A stretch of 64,000 bases of DNA from Dryomyza anilis (Eukaryota > Arthropoda > Insecta > Diptera > Dryomyzidae), in the NCBI GenBank assembly GCA_951804985.1, contig OX638133.1, positions 51,322,791 through 51,386,790 on the forward strand. Direction: 5' to 3'. The position numbers and the translations under genes were made by a program. This document shows, piece by piece, positions 21,140 to 33,879 of this stretch (positions within the stretch are counted from its first letter, which is position 1; each line of letters begins with the position of its first letter). Under the pieces are notes generated by a model that saw nothing but the letters and a program-made list of their open reading frames with translations, did no database searches and was not told the origin of the DNA.

Positions 21140-22299
21140 AATATTTTTTTGTTACATTAAAATTGTAATGTAGACGATGAATAAATTTAATTCAAATTTC
21201 GATCCATTTATATATAATGGTTATCTCTTTAAAATGAGTTAAAAAGTGAATTCCATTAGTATAAATATACTCAATTAAAATTTTAAAGAGAGTAAATAAA
21301 ATAAATCTCAAGACAAAAAAACTCTATAAAAAATAGACATGTTCTAACATGCTCAATCTTTTAAACTTATAGTATAGAAAATGATTTAAAAAATGATCCC
21401 AATGGAACCTTATGGCTCCATTCATTCATATAACCAAATTAAACGACCATGACTTTGTAGAATAAAATCCAGTACAATAACCCTTATAGTAAAATTGACC
21501 TTGAATTAAATATATGTCAATGCATTAATACAGAAGTGTCTTAACCTGTTTACAACAAAAAAATTATCCACAAAAAAAAATAAGCATCTAATAATAATAT
21601 TCATTCATATATCGAAGTTTTAAATTACAATCATCGTTCCTCAACAAAGTTTCAAATTGAACCCTTTGCTCCTCAACTCTCTTGATGATCATGCAAAATA
21701 AAACAAACAAGTATAACTATAGTATACATTATAACTACGTTAACTGAAATCTAATTGCAACTATAATATTTTACAACAACAACATGAATACGTTTGTAAA
21801 TATTCTCATTCACAAAAAATGCTTACTCCGATATAATTATCCCAACAACAACATTTACTCTTTACGGCTGCATGCCTTCATAACATGCATATAATATGTA
21901 TCAACATTAACAAATTATGTTAAAAAGTCATCCCAATGGCTCCATAGTATACATATAATATACCTATGTTAAAAATACTTCCCATGAAAACAATAACAAA
22001 TATTCTGTTAAAATATGATCCCCATTGAAAAAACAATAACAACTATACTGTTAAAATATGATCTCCAATGAACTACACTACCAACAACTCTGTTAAAAAA
22101 TGATCCCTATTGAACTATACCAACAACAACTATGTAAAAAAATGATCCCTATTGAATTACACTAACAACAACTATGTTAAAAAATTATCCCTATTGAAAA
22201 CAATAACAACATCACTGTTAAAAATTCATTTACACTAACAACAATGTGCTCCATGGAGCCCAGTGGGGCCAGAACCGGCGAATCCATACTACTTATATA

Positions 22300-22978
22300 A
22301 AAACATGACATATAAAGTGCTATTTTTATTTTGATCTCTATGAAAAGAGGAAGTGCAGTGTATATATATGTCTATAATGATCATCATCATATCTCGCCTA
22401 GTACCGGAATTATGGCCAATGATGTGTTGAATTTATATCGTAGGTAGGCCGATCACAATATAATTTCGTATAATTATTGACTCTTACAAAAAATTAAAAC
22501 ATCAAAAATTTCATCGCGATATCTCATATAGAAACGGAGTTATGGCAGATGTAATGTTTATATGGCAGGTAGGCGTGTGAGTGCACTGAACTAGACCATA
22601 CTTCGAATTAATATTACTACATACAAAAGAGGAAGAAGAAGACTTTAACTCATATAAGACCAAAGATTTAGCACATTATATTTTTAATTTATATGACAGG
22701 TAGGCGTGGTAGTAGGTCGATCAGAACAATTTTCAGTGCTCCATTTTGTTTATAAAAAATAATATTGGACAAAATATCAATAATATACATCTTTCATCTT
22801 CAGAGTTATAGCGTGTTCATTATAAATGTTATATGGCAGCTAGGCGTGGCAGTTGACAATAACCGCTCATTTTTTGACCTTTACTTCCTTTCTGAACTTT
22901 ACTGACTGACTACAACTGTTAGAAAATCATTACAAAAACTTAACTTTAGACTCAAACAAATCCCGTGCTATGTACTAT
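22300..22978. repeat. Non-coding flank with repeated GGTAGGCGTG blocks
   Basis: Between the Polinton end and the LTR. Blocks such as GGCAGGTAGGCGTG, GACAGGTAGGCGTGG and GGCAGCTAGGCGTGGCAG recur about every 120 bp, and part of it matches 3,050-3,290 in reverse. It looks like diverged dispersed repeat DNA; no gene. It is repeated at 30,277-30,955. Confidence 0.6.
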
Positions 22979-23702
22979 TGTTGTGAATCAGAAACGTTTT
23001 TTTTTATGTATTTAAGAAAGTCTGCACTTAACCAGTATACACATAAAGTTCAAATCTAAAAGCACAATAACAGATGCATGTTAACTTAACATAACGTCAA
23101 CGACGTAACTGGAACAAGTGCATAATGTTTATGAGTGCATACTTTCAGGAGATAAAATTAAGTCTGCTTAAAAGCAACACAAAATGCATTGGTTGCAATT
23201 TGATCCGAGACACACGCTAGCAAGTGTGCCGTCTGTTTAAAAGCAACAACTAAAGCATTGGTTGTAATTTAAGCCAAGACTAACGCCAGCATGGGAAGCA
23301 ATTAAGAATTTAGCACATTGAAATTTTCTCACAGTTAATGATTTCACAACATTAGTAATATCCGATGTGGGGTTCAGGAGTTTTAGTAATAGTTGTGTTT
23401 TAGGAACTTAGTATAAGCAAGGGTTCGTGAGTCGCACGATACCGAGGTGATGAGTAGAGGTTAAGTTTAGATTATAAGCATTATGATTTTAACTGCCTTA
23501 GAGTGCATACGTGATTCTTTTATAAGTAAAACTTTCATTAAATAAAAGTATGTCTTAGAAGAAAAGACTTGTATTAATTATTTCATGATAGTAAAAATGG
23601 AACTTCAACATTGGACATTATCTGGTAGGACATCATGGGTAATTATAAAAGGAACGTTGCGACATTTGGCCTCACGCCAAAGCAACCGACATTTTAATTA
23701 CA
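22979..23702 (+). repeat. 5' LTR of a 17.6/gypsy-like retrotransposon, first copy
   Basis: About 724 bp starting TGTTGTGAATCAGAAACG and ending TTTTAATTACA. Matching LTRs lie at 30,956-31,679 (duplicate) and 42,841-43,562 (3' LTR). Directly after it comes ACATTTGGCAGCCGG, a likely but damaged primer binding site. Confidence 0.85.
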
Positions 23703-23963
23703 ACATTTGGCAGCCGGTTTTCGAACCAAACAATCCACAGGGACAGGAAGGACTGGATGGAGATTAAAAGTATATAAAATATATATATTGGACGAGGGAA
23801 AATATTTTTTCGTCGTGAGTATTGTGAAAAAGAGTAAAAAAAATAGTGCGAAGAAAAAAAATAATGTTTGTGAAATTGTGATATAAAACAAAAGAAACAT
23901 TAAATAATTTTGAAATCATGAAAATAGACATTTGAAAAACCGGCAATTGAACATTTTAAATAA

Positions 23964-24667
23964 CAGCCAGATATTGTATCTCGATAATTGACGAAAGTAG
24001 TCACGCACGCCCGTGTGACTGACTTTTTGTATTTTGTAAAGCCCAAAATGTCTGACGTCACACGGTTTGCGCCGACGTAAAAAATAATTTGTATTTCATA
24101 AAACTCAACCGCACGAATATTGTGTCAAATTAGACGGCAGCTTTTTTGGCTCGGTTTTCTAAAATTTTCACAAAAAAAAGCAATAATTGCACCTAAAAAG
24201 GATGCAGAACACTACACATTTCTTTTCATCCAAAAAATAAGTTTACAGAGCAAATTAAAAAAAATTGCAAAAATGAAGAAAATCACACAAACAAATATTT
24301 GACTTTTTTCTCAGTACAGCTGTTTTTTGTTTACTCAAAATCTATGTTTTTCTATTTTCCAAACCCAAATCATCGCAAAATTATGAATGGTTTGTGTATT
24401 TGCTAAAATAATATAGATTTAAGTAATGCCAGATTCAAAAATTTGGTAATTTTGACTAAATTTTTATTTATTTTGGATCAAGTTTGATTGTTGGTAACGC
24501 TTCATGTTTGGATGTTTACAGCGGTTTCATAGAACGTAAGAGGGAACAAAGTCAACGTAAGAGCTAACGGGCGGAATGCGTGAAGATATGAAATACAACG
24601 TTTCAGACGATGTGAGAGTACTCACATGTGAGAGGACTCAGTCACATCGAGATACAATATCTGGCTG
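23964..24667. mobile_element. 704-bp MITE-like element in the LTR element's leader
   Basis: Terminal inverted repeats CAGCCAGATATTGTATCTCG and its complement flank 704 bp; TAA precedes and follows them. A TAA target duplication would fit PIF/Harbinger-type elements, but the assignment is uncertain. The interior is AT-rich and non-coding. Confidence 0.75.
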
Positions 24668-24902
24668 TAAATGATAAAATTTTAAAACTTCATAAAATTG
24701 TGAAATTAAAATGTTAAATAATTTAAGAATTTTGATAGAGTAATATTTTTAAAGAGTTGTGAAATTAATTAAAGAACAAAATTATAAATAAAAATAGTAA
24801 TATAAAAGTAGTAATATATTTAATAGACAAATTAAATCAACTACTAAGCTTAATCTATTCTCAATAACTCAATAATTATCAGATAAATAGTCGTCTAGCA
24901 AA

Positions 24903-25902
24903 ATGGGCACAGAAAATGTATTTATACGCGTACATTACGTTGTTCCTTTTCTGGGGCAGAATCTCCATTACTAGAAACTGAATTATATAAATTTATTGAA
25001 GGCTGTGAAACACAGCAAAGCTTAAAATTGAAGAATCAGATTATGAGGAATTTATTAAATGCGTTAGGTTACATTTGCAGGGAGATGCATATAAATTGGT
25101 GAGGACAAAACATTTTCAATAAATTGAAGAATTATACGAGTTGCTAACTTAAATGATATTTCTTTAGATTCAGTACTAGAAAAGATTAAAAAAATTTATG
25201 AAAATAGCAACGAGAGTTTGAGAGCGTTTGGAAGACGATTAGAAGAGTTGCAATCCATGGCATTAGAAATTGCAAGTAAAAAATACCGTAAAAAGATAGG
25301 TAATGATGACGTATTCAGATTGGAATTACAGAAGTCAGTATTGATCTCTTTCAAAGTAGGGGTAAAGGATCCAACAATATAAGTTGTATTGTTAAGTAGT
25401 AAGTCAGACACATTAGATGCATTATTCGAAGAAGCATTAAATGTTGAAGCTATTATGCAGCTAAGACCAAAGTTAAATGAGTACGAATATAATGTTGAGG
25501 CAGAAACTAATTCAGAAATAATTAAGCAAAGAGAAAATTCAGAAAATAATGATAAATTAACCTATGAAAGGAATATTCCGACATGTTCATTCTTTATGAA
25601 ATTAGGACATGTATTAGTAGGAAAAATGAGCCTTTCTGCTACGATTGTGGAATTTATGGCCATGGAGCTAATTGGAAATGTTCCAATATTAATATGAAAG
25701 ATTGTAAAACACAGTTAGGTAATAATGATAGTAAAAACATAGAACATAATACAAGTAATATGAAATGCTTATGGTGTTATAGAAAAGGGCACAAAATAGA
25801 TAAGCGTTATGCGAAAACAAAATTTGAATCAGTCACAATTAGTAATCAAAATCAGGTGGTTCAGAAACATATGGAAAAAACTCAAGGACACGTTACGGGT
25901 CT
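24903..25902 (+). pseudogene. gag of the LTR retrotransposon, first copy, broken
   Basis: Begins near ATGGGCACAGAAAATG. Capsid-type pieces read in several frames (around 24,960-25,400), then a frame with EEALNVEAIMQLRPKLNEY at 25,389-25,697. A zinc-knuckle region at 25,583-25,939 has CYDCGIYGHGANWKC (CX2CX4HX5C) and a second partial knuckle CLWCYRKGH lacking its last Cys. Gag would package RNA into particles. Stops, shifts and the MITE at 25,903 end it. Confidence 0.75.
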
Positions 25903-26672
25903 ACGTACCTCAAATTATGTGAGGGAGTACCGTACGTAACATCTTGCTCAAATTTCAACACCCTACGAATATTGGAAGACGGTGCTACACGGGCATATGC
26001 GTTGGCGATCACCGAACAAATCTTCAAAATTTGTATTGTTCTATCGCGATGATAACTATATGTAATGATAGTATAAATAAATTCAGTAAGTTACATATGG
26101 TCATTATGTCCTGAGTTTGTATATGAAGGACATTAAGGACATGACAATATGAAATAATTTAATTAAATATTGCAACTGGTGTAAGAAAGTGGTATATCAA
26201 ATTAACGGTAAATCATTAGATCTTTTGTTTATTATATAAAAACTATACATTATGAATATAATATTTTTAGTAAATTAGACATAAAATAAAAATCGAAACA
26301 TTTTAGTTCTAAAAGCGCTATATCTTTATTAATACTATACGAATTTCATTGTATTGTAATTCATTAGAAAGTAAATTGACGAGGTATATCAAAACATATA
26401 CATTTTTTGTATCTTGTTTATTAGATATTGAAAGGTCCTTAATGTCCTTCATATACAAACTCAGGACATTACGACCATATGTAACTTACTGAATTTATGT
26501 ATGCTATCATTACATATAGTTATCATCGGGATATGTCAATACAAATTTTGAAGATTTGTTCGGAGATCGCCAATACATATGCCCGTGTAGCATTGTCTTC
26601 CAATAATCGTAGGGTGTTGACATTTGGCCAAGATGTTACGAAGGGGACTCCCTCACACAATTTGAGGTACGT
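25903..26672. mobile_element. Foldback/MITE element with ~250-bp inverted arms in gag-pol
   Basis: The left arm starts ACGTACCTCAAATTATGTGA and the right arm ends in its complement; the arms extend about 250 bp each around an AT-rich 270-bp core. A TA dinucleotide can be read at both edges, consistent with a Tc1/mariner-type insertion, but the boundary is ambiguous. It separates gag from pol. Confidence 0.75.
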
Positions 26673-26969
26673 TGACTTGTTGTTCAAAAAAAGGAAATTT
26701 GAACCACCCCAAATAAAAAGTAATGTAGGGCCAAAGGAGTTAGGAATTGTAGATCAGACGTCGAAAGAGACTGTGGTCAAATTTACTACTCTATTTAACT
26801 ATATTATCTGAACAGGGTAAAAAGGCTGTTCGAAATTTAAAAGAAAAAGTTATTAGCTAAATTAGAAATATACAAGATGGTAATGGAAAACGTATAAAAT
26901 TCAAACGACTAAAGAAAAAAGATCATATGAAAACTAAACGTTCTAGAAGAAGGAAGTTTACTGATATAT

Positions 26970-28241
26970 TTGGCAACTGTTAATTTATTTATGATGGCAG
27001 GATTTATTGAATGTATGAAAAGTGAAATAGATCTTTTTGAGTCACCATCTGTACAAACTAGCATAATTAAAACAGAGGAGGTATCATATAGTCCAATAGC
27101 AACAATTGACAACTCTACTACAATAGAATTTCTTTCACTCGGAAATGGTGAAACATATCGTGATCTAAGTAGTGTTTATTTACGATTAATTGTAGAAATT
27201 AATGGAAGTGGAGGAGTCATAAACAATTTACTTCATTCATTATTTCGGAGCTGTAGTGTTCATTTAAATAATAGAAATGTATCGCAATCTGATAATAATT
27301 ATCACTATAGATCTTATATTGAAACATTATTAAACTATGGAAATGATGCAAAATCTACACATCTTGAATCATGCGGATGGTCATTAGATATAAAAAAAAT
27401 TAATTCAATAGTTGAGAATGAAAATCCAGGTTTAGCTAGACGAAAGAAAACATTTAAAAATGGAGAACGAGTTGAATTGATTGGAAAACTTCATGCTGAT
27501 ATATTTAATCAATCTAAATATCTTCTTAATAATGTGGATCTTAAAGTAACCCTTAATATGGAGAAACCTTCTTTTTATATACTAGAAGATTCAAAATCTG
27601 GAGAGTCATCTATTAAAATTCATGAAGCTAACTTATACATTAATCATCTTACCATTAATAGTAATATTTTAATGGCACATCATAATGTTTTACAAAGTAG
27701 AAATGCTATTTATCCATATAAAAAAGTTGAAATCAAGACATTCACCATTCACCCCGGCAATCATTCTCTACTTTTAGATAATGTTATAATTGGACAACTT
27801 CCAAATTTCTTAATATTTGGTATGATAACCAATAAAGCATAATAAAGCATAAACTTTCGCCATTTCAATTTACAAAGATTTAATTTAGTTGTAAATGGAG
27901 TACAAGTACCAGCACAGCCGATTGAATTTGATTATAAACATGGACGTATAAGTACAAGGGGATATCAAACCTTATTTAAAGGTACTGGCATACATTACTT
28001 TGATAAGGGACATCAAATAACTAAAGAATTATTTGGTAACGGATATTTCTTACTTGCATTTGATTTAACACCAGATCATAACAATAACTCACACTGCGGA
28101 AACTTAATAAATCAGAGTACAATACGAATTGAAGGTCGTTTCAGTGAAGCACTTTCTGAAGCAATTACTTGTTTAGCATATTGTGAGTTTGATAGTGTTT
28201 TGGAAATTGATAAAAATCGTACTGTATTACAATCATTATGA
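26970..28241 (+). pseudogene. Polinton major capsid protein, duplicate of the right copy
   Basis: Same 290-residue frame and the same damage (stops after NKA near 27,842) as the copy at 19,001-20,272, so the lesion predates the tandem duplication. The C-terminal part again ends by overlapping the protease start. Confidence 0.87.
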
Positions 28242-28711
28242 ATACAAGTAATATAGAAAATATTTTATATAAAAATTTAGTAACTAAAAAGAATTTTAAA
28301 GGAGTTTTTGCATCAAATCAGCTACCTAGAAATCGAATAAAAAAGCCAGCATTGTATATTGTGAATATGGATTCATCATTTAAACCAGGATCACATTGGA
28401 TTGTAATATATTTTCCTCGAAATGTGCCAACTGAGTATTTTTGTACTGCAGGGAGTTCTCCTATTAAACCATTTGTAAATTTTATTCAAAGAAATGCATC
28501 CACATTTATTAAAAGCAATTTCCGATTACAAAGTGAAATTTCAATGTTATGCGGTGTTTATTGCTGTATATTTATATATTTAAGAAGTAAAAATATTTCT
28601 TTTAATAAGTTTTTTAATTATTTTGATATATATAATTTATATATTAATGATATTTTAGCTGTGCATTATTTTAAAAGCATTTTTAAGTTTCCTATAATAA
28701 AAAATAAATAA
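28238..28711 (+). CDS. Polinton cysteine protease, third copy
   Basis: Protein identical to the copy at 20,269-20,742, with His53, Glu66, Gln98 and Cys105 present. It is intact but its capsid partner is broken. Confidence 0.83.
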   Translation: MNTSNIENILYKNLVTKKNFKGVFASNQLPRNRIKKPALYIVNMDSSFKPGSHWIVIYFPRNVPTEYFCTAGSSPIKPFVNFIQRNASTFIKSNFRLQSEISMLCGVYCCIFIYLRSKNISFNKFFNYFDIYNLYINDILAVHYFKSIFKFPIIKNK

Positions 28712-28829
28712 AACAATTTAATGTAAATAATTTATAAATTTGTTTTTTTATTTCTATTATTTAAAATTTCACAAATTCATTGAATATAGTATAATAAAAA
28801 ACAGTTTATTAATAATATGTAATAAACAA

Positions 28830-29108
28830 TTATTTTGTATATTTTATTCTATAATATAATTTTATTAGTTTGTCAATGTCTTTAGATTTCTTGTCATAAT
28901 AATAGCAACCACATGTATCTGGTCCCTCCGTTAAGTCATCTGTGGCCCATGGACAGCTCTTATAATGTACTCCGTGAATAGTTAATATTTTTTCCATATA
29001 CTGGTAATGCTTACAAAAAGGGGTAAACTTAATAAACTGTTTTTTATGATCGTCTAATAAAATATTATTAAATTCTTTTAAAAACTTTTTTACTTTTTTA
29101 ACTTCCAT
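28830..29108 (-). CDS. 92-residue Polinton arm protein, third copy
   Basis: Protein identical to the copy at 20,861-21,139, including the five Cys/His positions. Function unknown. Confidence 0.58.
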   Translation of the reverse strand: MEVKKVKKFLKEFNNILLDDHKKQFIKFTPFCKHYQYMEKILTIHGVHYKSCPWATDDLTEGPDTCGCYYYDKKSKDIDKLIKLYYRIKYTK

Positions 29109-30276
29109 AATATTTTTTTGTTACATTAAAATTGTAATGTAGACGATGAATAAATTTAATTCAAATTTCGATCCATTTATATATAATGGTTATCTCTTTA
29201 AAATGAGTTAAAAAGTGAATTCCATTAGTATAAATATACTCAATTAAAATTTTAAAGAGAGTAAATAAAATAAATCTCAAGACAAAAAAACTCTATAAAA
29301 AATAGACATGTTCTAACATGCTCAATCTTTTAAACTTATAGTATAGAAAATGATTTAAAAAATGATCCCAATGGAACCTTATGGCTCCATTCATTCATAT
29401 AACCAAATTAAACGACCATGACTTTGTAGAATAAAATCCAGTACAATAACCCTTATAGTAAAATTGACCTTGAATTAAATATATGTCAATGCATTAATAC
29501 AGAAGTGTCTTAACCTGTTTACAACAAAAAAATTATCCACAAAAAAAAATAAGCATCTAATAATAATATTCATTCATATATCGAAGTTTTAAATTACAAT
29601 CATCGTTCCTCAACAAAGTTTCAAATTGAACCCTTTGCTCCTCAACTCTCTTGATGATCATGCAAAATAAAACAAACAAGTATAACTATAGTATACATTA
29701 TAACTACGTTAACTGAAATCTAATTGCAACTATAATATTTTACAACAACAACATGAATACGTTTGTAAATATTCTCATTCACAAAAAATGCTTACTCCGA
29801 TATAATTATCCCAACAACAACATTTACTCTTTACGGCTGCATGCCTTCATAACATGCATATAATATATATGTATGTATCAACATTAACAAATTATGTTAA
29901 AAAGTCATCCCAATGGCTCCATAGTATACATATAATATACCTATGTTAAAAATACTTCCCATGAAAACAATAACAAATATTCTGTTAAAATATGATCCCC
30001 ATTGAAAAAACAATAACAACTATACTGTTAAAATATGATCTCCAATGAACTACACTACCAACAACTCTGTTAAAAAATGATCCCTATTGAACTATACCAA
30101 CAACAACTATGTAAAAAAATGATCCCTATTGAATTACACTAACAACAACTATGTTAAAAAATTATCCCTATTGAAAACAATAACAACATCACTGTTAAAA
30201 ATTCATTTACACTAACAACAATGTGCTCCATGGAGCCCAGTGGGGCCAGAACCGGCGAATCCATACTACTTATATA

Positions 30277-30955
30277 AAAACATGACATATAAAGTGCTAT
30301 TTTTATTTTGATCTCTATGAAAAGAGGAAGTGCAGTGTATATATATGTCTATAATGATCATCATCATATCTCGCCTAGTACCGGAATTATGGCCAATGAT
30401 GTGTTGAATTTATATCGTAGGTAGGCCGATCGCAATATAATTTCGTATAATTATTGACTCTTACAAAAAATTAAAACATCAAAAATTTCATCGCGATATC
30501 TCATATAGAAACGGAGTTATGGCAGATGTAATGTTTATATGGCAGGTAGGCGTGTGAGTGCACTGAACTAGACCATACTTCGAATTAATATTACTACATA
30601 CAAAAGAGGAAGAAGAAGACTTTAACTCATATAAGACCAAAGATTTAGCACATTATATTTTTAATTTATATGACAGGTAGGCGTGGTAGTAGGTCGATCA
30701 GAACAATTTTCAGTGCTCCATTTTGTTTATAAAAAATAATATTGGACAAAATATCAATAATATACATCTTTCATCTTCAGAGTTATAGCGTGTTCATTAT
30801 AAATGTTATATGGCAGCTAGGCGTGGCAGTTGACAATAACCGCTCATTTTTTGACCTTTACTTCCTTTCTGAACTTTACTGACTGACTACAACTGTTAGA
30901 AAATCATTACAAAAACTTAACTTTAGACTCAAACAAATCCCGTGCTATGTACTAT
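30277..30955. repeat. Duplicated non-coding flank between Polinton end and LTR
   Basis: Second copy of 22,300-22,978, with one substitution noticed (GATCGCAAT for GATCACAAT at about 30,432). Confidence 0.75.
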
Positions 30956-31679
30956 TGTTGTGAATCAGAAACGTTTTTTTTTATGTATTTAAGAAAGTCT
31001 GCACTTAACCAGTATACACATAAAGTTCAAATCTAAAAGCACAATAACAGATGCATGTTAACTTAACATAACGTCAACGACGTAACTGGAACAAGTGCAT
31101 AATGTTTATGAGTGCATACTTTCAGGAGATAAAATTAAGTCTGCTTAAAAGCAACACAAAATGCATTGGTTGCAATTTGATCCGAGACACACGCTAGCAA
31201 GTGTGCCGTCTGTTTAAAAGCAACAACTAAAGCATTGGTTGTAATTTAAGCCAAGACTAACGCCAGCATGGGAAGCAATTAAGAATTTAGCACATTGAAA
31301 TTTTCTCACAGTTAATGATTTCACAACATTAGTAATATCCGATGTGGGGTTCAGGAGTTTTAGTAATAGTTGTGTTTTAGGAACTTAGTATAAGCAAGGG
31401 TTCGTGAGTCGCACGATACCGAGGTGATGAGTAGAGGTTAAGTTTAGATTATAAGCATTATGATTTTAACTGCCTTAGAGTGCATACGTGATTCTTTTAT
31501 AAGTAAAACTTTCATTAAATAAAAGTATGTCTTAGAAGAAAAGACTTGTATTAATTATTTCATGATAGTAAAAATGGAACTTCAACATTGGACATTATCT
31601 GGTAGGACATCATGGGTAATTATAAAAGGAACGTTGCGACATTTGGCCTCACGCCAAAGCAACCGACATTTTAATTACA
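30956..31679 (+). repeat. 5' LTR of the long LTR retrotransposon copy
   Basis: Identical by reading to 22,979-23,702. Followed by ACATTTGGCAGCCGG. Confidence 0.85.
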
Positions 31680-31940
31680 ACATTTGGCAGCCGGTTTTCG
31701 AACCAAACAATCCACAGGGACAGGAAGGACTGGATGGAGATTAAAAGTATATAAAATATATATATTGGACGAGGGAAAATATTTTTTCGTCGTGAGTATT
31801 GTGAAAAAGAGTAAAAAAAATAGTGCGAAGAAAAAAAATAATGTTTGTGAAATTGTGATATAAAACAAAAGAAACATTAAATAATTTTGAAATCATGAAA
31901 ATAGACATTTGAAAAACCGGCAATTGAACATTTTAAATAA

Positions 31941-32644
31941 CAGCCAGATATTGTATCTCGATAATTGACGAAAGTAGTCACGCACGCCCGTGTGACTGAC
32001 TTTTTGTATTTTGTAAAGCCCAAAATGTCTGACGTCACACGGTTTGCGCCGACGTAAAAAATAATTTGTATTTCATAAAACTCAACCGCACGAATATTGT
32101 GTCAAATTAGACGGCAGCTTTTTTGGCTCGGTTTTCTAAAATTTTCACAAAAAAAAGCAATAATTGCACCTAAAAAGGATGCAGAACACTACACATTTCT
32201 TTTCATCCAAAAAATAAGTTTACAGAGCAAATTAAAAAAAATTGCAAAAATGAAGAAAATCACACAAACAAATATTTGACTTTTTTCTCAGTACAGCTGT
32301 TTTTTGTTTACTCAAAATCTATGTTTTTCTATTTTCCAAACCCAAATCATCGCAAAATTATGAATGGTTTGTGTATTTGCTAAAATAATATAGATTTAAG
32401 TAATGCCAGATTCAAAAATTTGGTAATTTTGACTAAATTTTTATTTATTTTGGATCAAGTTTGATTGTTGGTAACGCTTCATGTTTGGATGTTTACAGCG
32501 GTTTCATAGAACGTAAGAGGGAACAAAGTCAACGTAAGAGCTAACGGGCGGAATGCGTGAAGATATGAAATACAACGTTTCAGACGATGTGAGAGTACTC
32601 ACATGTGAGAGGACTCAGTCACATCGAGATACAATATCTGGCTG
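31941..32644. mobile_element. Duplicate of the 704-bp MITE-like element
   Basis: Same CAGCCAGATATTG termini and flanking TAA as at 23,964-24,667; duplicated with its surroundings. Confidence 0.75.
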
Positions 32645-32879
32645 TAAATGATAAAATTTTAAAACTTCATAAAATTGTGAAATTAAAATGTTAAATAATT
32701 TAAGAATTTTGATAGAGTAATATTTTTAAAGAGTTGTGAAATTAATTAAAGAACAAAATTATAAATAAAAATAGTAATATAAAAGTAGTAATATATTTAA
32801 TAGACAAATTAAATCAACTACTAAGCTTAATCTATTCTCAATAACTCAATAATTATCAGATAAATAGTCGTCTAGCAAA

Positions 32880-33879
32880 ATGGGCACAGAAAATGTATTT
32901 ATACGCGTACATTACGTTGTTCCTTTTCTGGGGCAGAATCTCCATTACTAGAAACTGAATTATATAAATTTATTGAAGGCTGTGAAACACAGCAAAGCTT
33001 AAAATTGAAGAATCAGATTATGAGGAATTTATTAAATGCGTTAGGTTACATTTGCAGGGAGATGCATATAAATTGGTGAGGACAAAACATTTTCAATAAA
33101 TTGAAGAATTATACGAGTTGCTAACTTAAATGATATTTCTTTAGATTCAGTACTAGAAAAGATTAAAAAAATTTATGAAAATAGCAACGAGAGTTTGAGA
33201 GCGTTTGGAAGACGATTAGAAGAGTTGCAATCCATGGCATTAGAAATTGCAAGTAAAAAATACCGTAAAAAGATAGGTAATGATGACGTATTCAGATTGG
33301 AATTACAGAAGTCAGTATTGATCTCTTTCAAAGTAGGGGTAAAGGATCCAACAATATAAGTTGTATTGTTAAGTAGTAAGTCAGACACATTAGATGCATT
33401 ATTCGAAGAAGCATTAAATGTTGAAGCTATTATGCAGCTAAGACCAAAGTTAAATGAGTACGAATATAATGTTGAGGCAGAAACTAATTCAGAAATAATT
33501 AAGCAAAGAGAAAATTCAGAAAATAATGATAAATTAACCTATGAAAGGAATATTCCGACATGTTCATTCTTTATGAAATTAGGACATGTATTAGTAGGAA
33601 AAATGAGCCTTTCTGCTACGATTGTGGAATTTATGGCCATGGAGCTAATTGGAAATGTTCCAATATTAATATGAAAGATTGTAAAACACAGTTAGGTAAT
33701 AATGATAGTAAAAACATAGAACATAATACAAGTAATATGAAATGCTTATGGTGTTATAGAAAAGGGCACAAAATAGATAAGCGTTATGCGAAAACAAAAT
33801 TTGAATCAGTCACAATTAGTAATCAAAATCAGGTGGTTCAGAAACATATGGAAAAAACTCAAGGACACGTTACGGGTCT
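32880..33879 (+). pseudogene. gag of the LTR retrotransposon, second copy, broken
   Basis: Duplicate of the gag at 24,903-25,902 with the same shifts; frames at 33,366-33,674 and 33,560-33,916 carry the matrix/capsid-like and zinc-knuckle pieces. Confidence 0.75.

Larger units (their letters stand above)
7971..22293. mobile_element. Polinton/Maverick DNA transposon with 4-kb inverted repeats
   Basis: The 14.3-kb element carries the diagnostic Polinton set: protein-primed family B DNA polymerase, retroviral-type integrase with chromodomain remnant, FtsK/A32-type packaging ATPase, adenovirus-type cysteine protease, double-jelly-roll major capsid protein and single-jelly-roll minor capsid protein, plus small virion-like proteins. 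Its ends are AGTAGTATGG and its complement, next to TATATA on both sides. The inverted repeats are about 4.0 kb (left) and 4.1 kb (right), long enough to duplicate the protease, major capsid and small genes. Polymerase, ATPase, integrase and capsid genes are all broken, so this copy is probably unable to replicate or package itself. Confidence 0.93.
18171..22293. repeat. Right inverted arm of the Polinton
   Basis: Counterpart of 7,971-11,966. It carries the 3' part of the minor capsid gene, then the small virion-type protein, major capsid, protease and the 92-residue gene, followed by the subterminal tandem units and the terminus CCATACTACT. TATATA follows at 22,294-22,299. It is the parent of the third, partial copy at 26,797-30,270. 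Confidence 0.92.
18828..26796. repeat. First unit of a 7.97-kb direct tandem duplication
   Basis: The unit runs from inside the small virion-type gene across the Polinton right arm, 680 bp of flank, and the LTR, leader and gag of an LTR retrotransposon. It recurs directly at 26,797-34,773. The joint near 26,797-26,800 shares AACT with both parent sites (18,828-18,831 and 34,774-34,777). By eye I saw two differences between units: an 8-bp TATG-type indel near 21,893 versus 29,862 and A/G at 22,455 versus 30,432. Confidence 0.93.
22979..26800 (+). mobile_element. Truncated LTR retrotransposon (LTR, leader, gag) created by the tandem duplication
   Basis: It contains the LTR, a leader with an inserted 704-bp MITE, broken gag and another MITE-like element, and stops at 26,800 where the second duplication unit begins. 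It has no pol and no 3' LTR. Confidence 0.85.
26797..30270. mobile_element. Third, partial copy of the Polinton right arm
   Basis: The duplicated piece starts inside the small virion-type gene and runs to the Polinton terminus CCATACTACT at 30,270, again followed by TATATA. It holds a major capsid pseudogene, an intact protease and the 92-residue gene, but no polymerase, integrase or left terminus. Confidence 0.9.

Noticed and set aside
7971..22293. Interpretation as an exogenous virus integrated in the genome
   Set aside because: Polinton-type ends, the integrase and a 6-bp target duplication fit a transposon; virion genes are a normal part of Polintons.
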